Under the pieces are notes generated by a model that worked only from the letters and a program-made list of their open reading frames with translations, was not told the origin of the DNA and made no database searches. 64,000 bases of DNA from Clostridiales bacterium (lineage in GTDB: Bacteria > Bacillota > Clostridia > TANB77 > CAG-508), in contig DQFO01000021.1 of the NCBI GenBank assembly GCA_003525075.1, positions 96,417-160,416 on the forward strand, read 5' to 3'. Of this stretch, positions 63,080-64,000 are shown one piece after another; positions within the stretch are counted from its first letter, which is position 1; the number at the start of each line of letters is the position of its first letter. The translations under genes and the position numbers were made by a program.

Positions 63080-63502
63080 CTAAAATGGTAGGTCATCACT
63101 TGAAGATACTTCAAAATCTGTTCCACCTGGCATTGAATTTCCAAATGTATTTTCGAATGAAGAACTTGCTCCTTCTCCATCTCTTCTACTATCTGCAAAA
63201 TAAGCTTCTTCGGCAACAACTTCTGTAACATAGTGTTTTTGACCTTGGTCATCATCCCATGTTCTTGTTTGAATTCTTCCTATAATTCCTACTTGTTGAC
63301 CTTTTTTAAAGTATTTGCTACAAAATTCTCCTAATTTACTCCAAGCAACTATGTTTATAAAATCTGCTTGTCTTTCTTCACCTTGTTTAGCAAATCTTCT
63401 ATTTACTGCAAGTGAGAATGATGCAACAACTGTATTATTTGTTTGTGTATATCTTACTTCTGGGTCTCTTGTTAATCTACCCATTAAAATTACTTTATTC
63501 AT
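63080..63502 (-). CDS. ssb: Single-stranded DNA-binding protein
   Basis: 140 residues. OB fold (MNKVILMGRLTRDPEVRYTQ, VASFSLAVNRRF, FINIVAWSKLGEFCSKYFKK, GQQVGIIGRIQTRTWDDDQG) and the acidic tip SSDDLPF, which binds partner proteins. Between rpsF and rpsR as in most bacteria. Confidence 0.97.
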   Translation of the reverse strand: MNKVILMGRLTRDPEVRYTQTNNTVVASFSLAVNRRFAKQGEERQADFINIVAWSKLGEFCSKYFKKGQQVGIIGRIQTRTWDDDQGQKHYVTEVVAEEAYFADSRRDGEGASSSFENTFGNSMPGGTDFEVSSSDDLPF

Positions 63503-63577
63503 ATTTTATACCTTTTTACCTTTCTACTTTAATTCGGCCCCACAATTTGATTGGTTATAACAATCTATTATTGATAA

Positions 63578-63862
63578 TTAGTCAATATTTCTTGTTGTGA
63601 TGAATTTTAGTACTTCATCTGTTATTCTATAAACTCTTTCAAGTTCTGCTATAAGTGTTGGGTTAGCTTCGAATTTAAATACCATATAATATGCTTCTTT
63701 GTTTTTCTTGATATCATATGCTAATTTCTTTTTACCCATGTTTTCAACTTCAGCAACTTTTCCATTTGCATTGATTAATCCTGTAAATTTGTCTTCTAAA
63801 GCTTTTAAACCAGCTTCGTCAACATTTGGATTAATAATGACAACACTCTCGTATTTATTCAT
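63578..63862 (-). CDS. rpsF: 30S ribosomal protein S6
   Basis: 94 residues from the ATG at 63862, eight bases after AAGGAGGTG. NKYESVVIINPNVDEAGLKA, KLAYDIKKNKEAYYMVFKFE and LERVYRITDEVLKFI match S6. First of rpsF-ssb-rpsR. Confidence 0.96.
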   Translation of the reverse strand: MNKYESVVIINPNVDEAGLKALEDKFTGLINANGKVAEVENMGKKKLAYDIKKNKEAYYMVFKFEANPTLIAELERVYRITDEVLKFITTRNID

Positions 63863-63922
63863 TATTTTCACCTCCTTCTGGATATATAACTCATTTTGTT
63901 TGAATGAGTAAGGTTAGTGAAT

Positions 63923-63952
63923 ATTATACTCACTAAGATAAAATAAAAACAA
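63923..63952 (-). promoter_or_regulatory. Possible promoter of rpsF-ssb-rpsR
   Basis: TATAAT (63928-63923) with TTGTTT 18 bp upstream, inside the tRNA terminator. Confidence 0.45.
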
Positions 63953-63970
63953 ACGAGTTATCGTTTGTTT
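63940..63970 (-). terminator. Terminator after the partial tRNA
   Basis: AAACAAACGA / TCGTTTGTTT perfect 10-bp arms followed by a T-rich tail on the minus strand. Confidence 0.85.
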
Positions 63971-63977
63971 CAATTTT

Positions 63978-64000
63978 TGGAGCAGGTAGTGGGAATCGAA
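63978..64000 (-). tRNA. tRNA 3' end, identity unknown
   Basis: The 3' end with encoded CCA, the acceptor 3' strand (TACCTGC plus discriminator) and part of the T arm (TTCGATT-CCCAC) are visible. The anticodon is beyond the window edge. Confidence 0.85.

Noticed and set aside
1..64000. CRISPR array
   Set aside because: No regularly spaced direct repeats were found; the 14-base repeat pair near 15 kb is only two copies.

Overview
The window is a 64 kb stretch of a very A+T-rich Gram-positive chromosome. It carries a complete eight-gene spoIIIA cluster, a SleB-type cortex hydrolase, zinc-ribbon forms of ribosomal proteins S14, L24, L32 and S18, and genes ordered as in Clostridia. I infer an endospore-forming, uncultured-type gut Clostridia member; the species cannot be fixed from the sequence. 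Almost all core genes lie on the minus strand. Plus-strand genes are few: tmcAL, a mobile-element cargo operon, a phage-type nuclease gene and a toxin-antitoxin-like cassette.

Region by region: 1-10.6 kb is housekeeping (partial GNAT acetyltransferase, sleB, rnhA, tmcAL, an alpha-glucan phosphorylase, a small alarmone synthetase, a phosphoesterase, tsaD, an M50 protease, lysS). 10.7-15.5 kb is a mobile segment: a gene remnant, a plus-strand Nudix / membrane coiled-coil / methyltransferase operon, a structured inverted repeat, then a TnpV-like gene and a large serine recombinase. 15.5-20.2 kb is an accessory island between tRNA-Thr and tRNA-Leu, with small membrane proteins, a decayed gene and two duplicated lipoprotein genes, part of it with visibly higher G+C. 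20.3-22.6 kb holds recG and a small membrane gene. 22.7-27.8 kb is the spoIIIA operon; its first gene, spoIIIAA, is broken by one extra base just upstream of the Walker A codons. 27.9-33.1 kb holds yebC, an M24 peptidase, a prepilin peptidase, yqeG and a phosphoribosyltransferase/NADAR-like gene pair. 33.2-36.6 kb mixes an acyl-CoA ligase with three isolated genes that look acquired. 36.6-43.4 kb holds a diaminopentanoate-dehydrogenase-like gene, dtd, a zinc-ribbon gene, gpsA, plsY, der and pyk.

The S10-spc ribosomal operon fills 43.4-55.1 kb and is the best-resolved transcription unit. It has a consensus promoter (TTGACA, 17 bp, TATAAT), a roughly 300-nt structured leader with a possible 17-codon leader peptide, then rpsJ-rplC-rplD-rplW, an extra unrecognised 80-codon gene, rplB-rpsS-rplV-rpsC-rplP-rpmC-rpsQ-rplN-rplX-rplE-rpsZ-rpsH-rplF-rplR-rpsE, no rpmD, rplO, secY, and then rpmF and pyk instead of adk-map-infA. 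Upstream of it and on the other strand is a small toxin-antitoxin-like cassette. 56-64 kb returns to core genes: trmL, rpmB, an RNHCP protein, a TGS/uridine-kinase protein, dnaE and rpsR-ssb-rpsF, ending in the 3' end of a tRNA.

The observations I rate highest are the uncharacterised gene inside the S10 operon with its structured leader, the NADAR-like plus phosphoribosyltransferase pair, the recombinase-linked Nudix/coiled-coil/methyltransferase cargo, and the single-base disruption of spoIIIAA.
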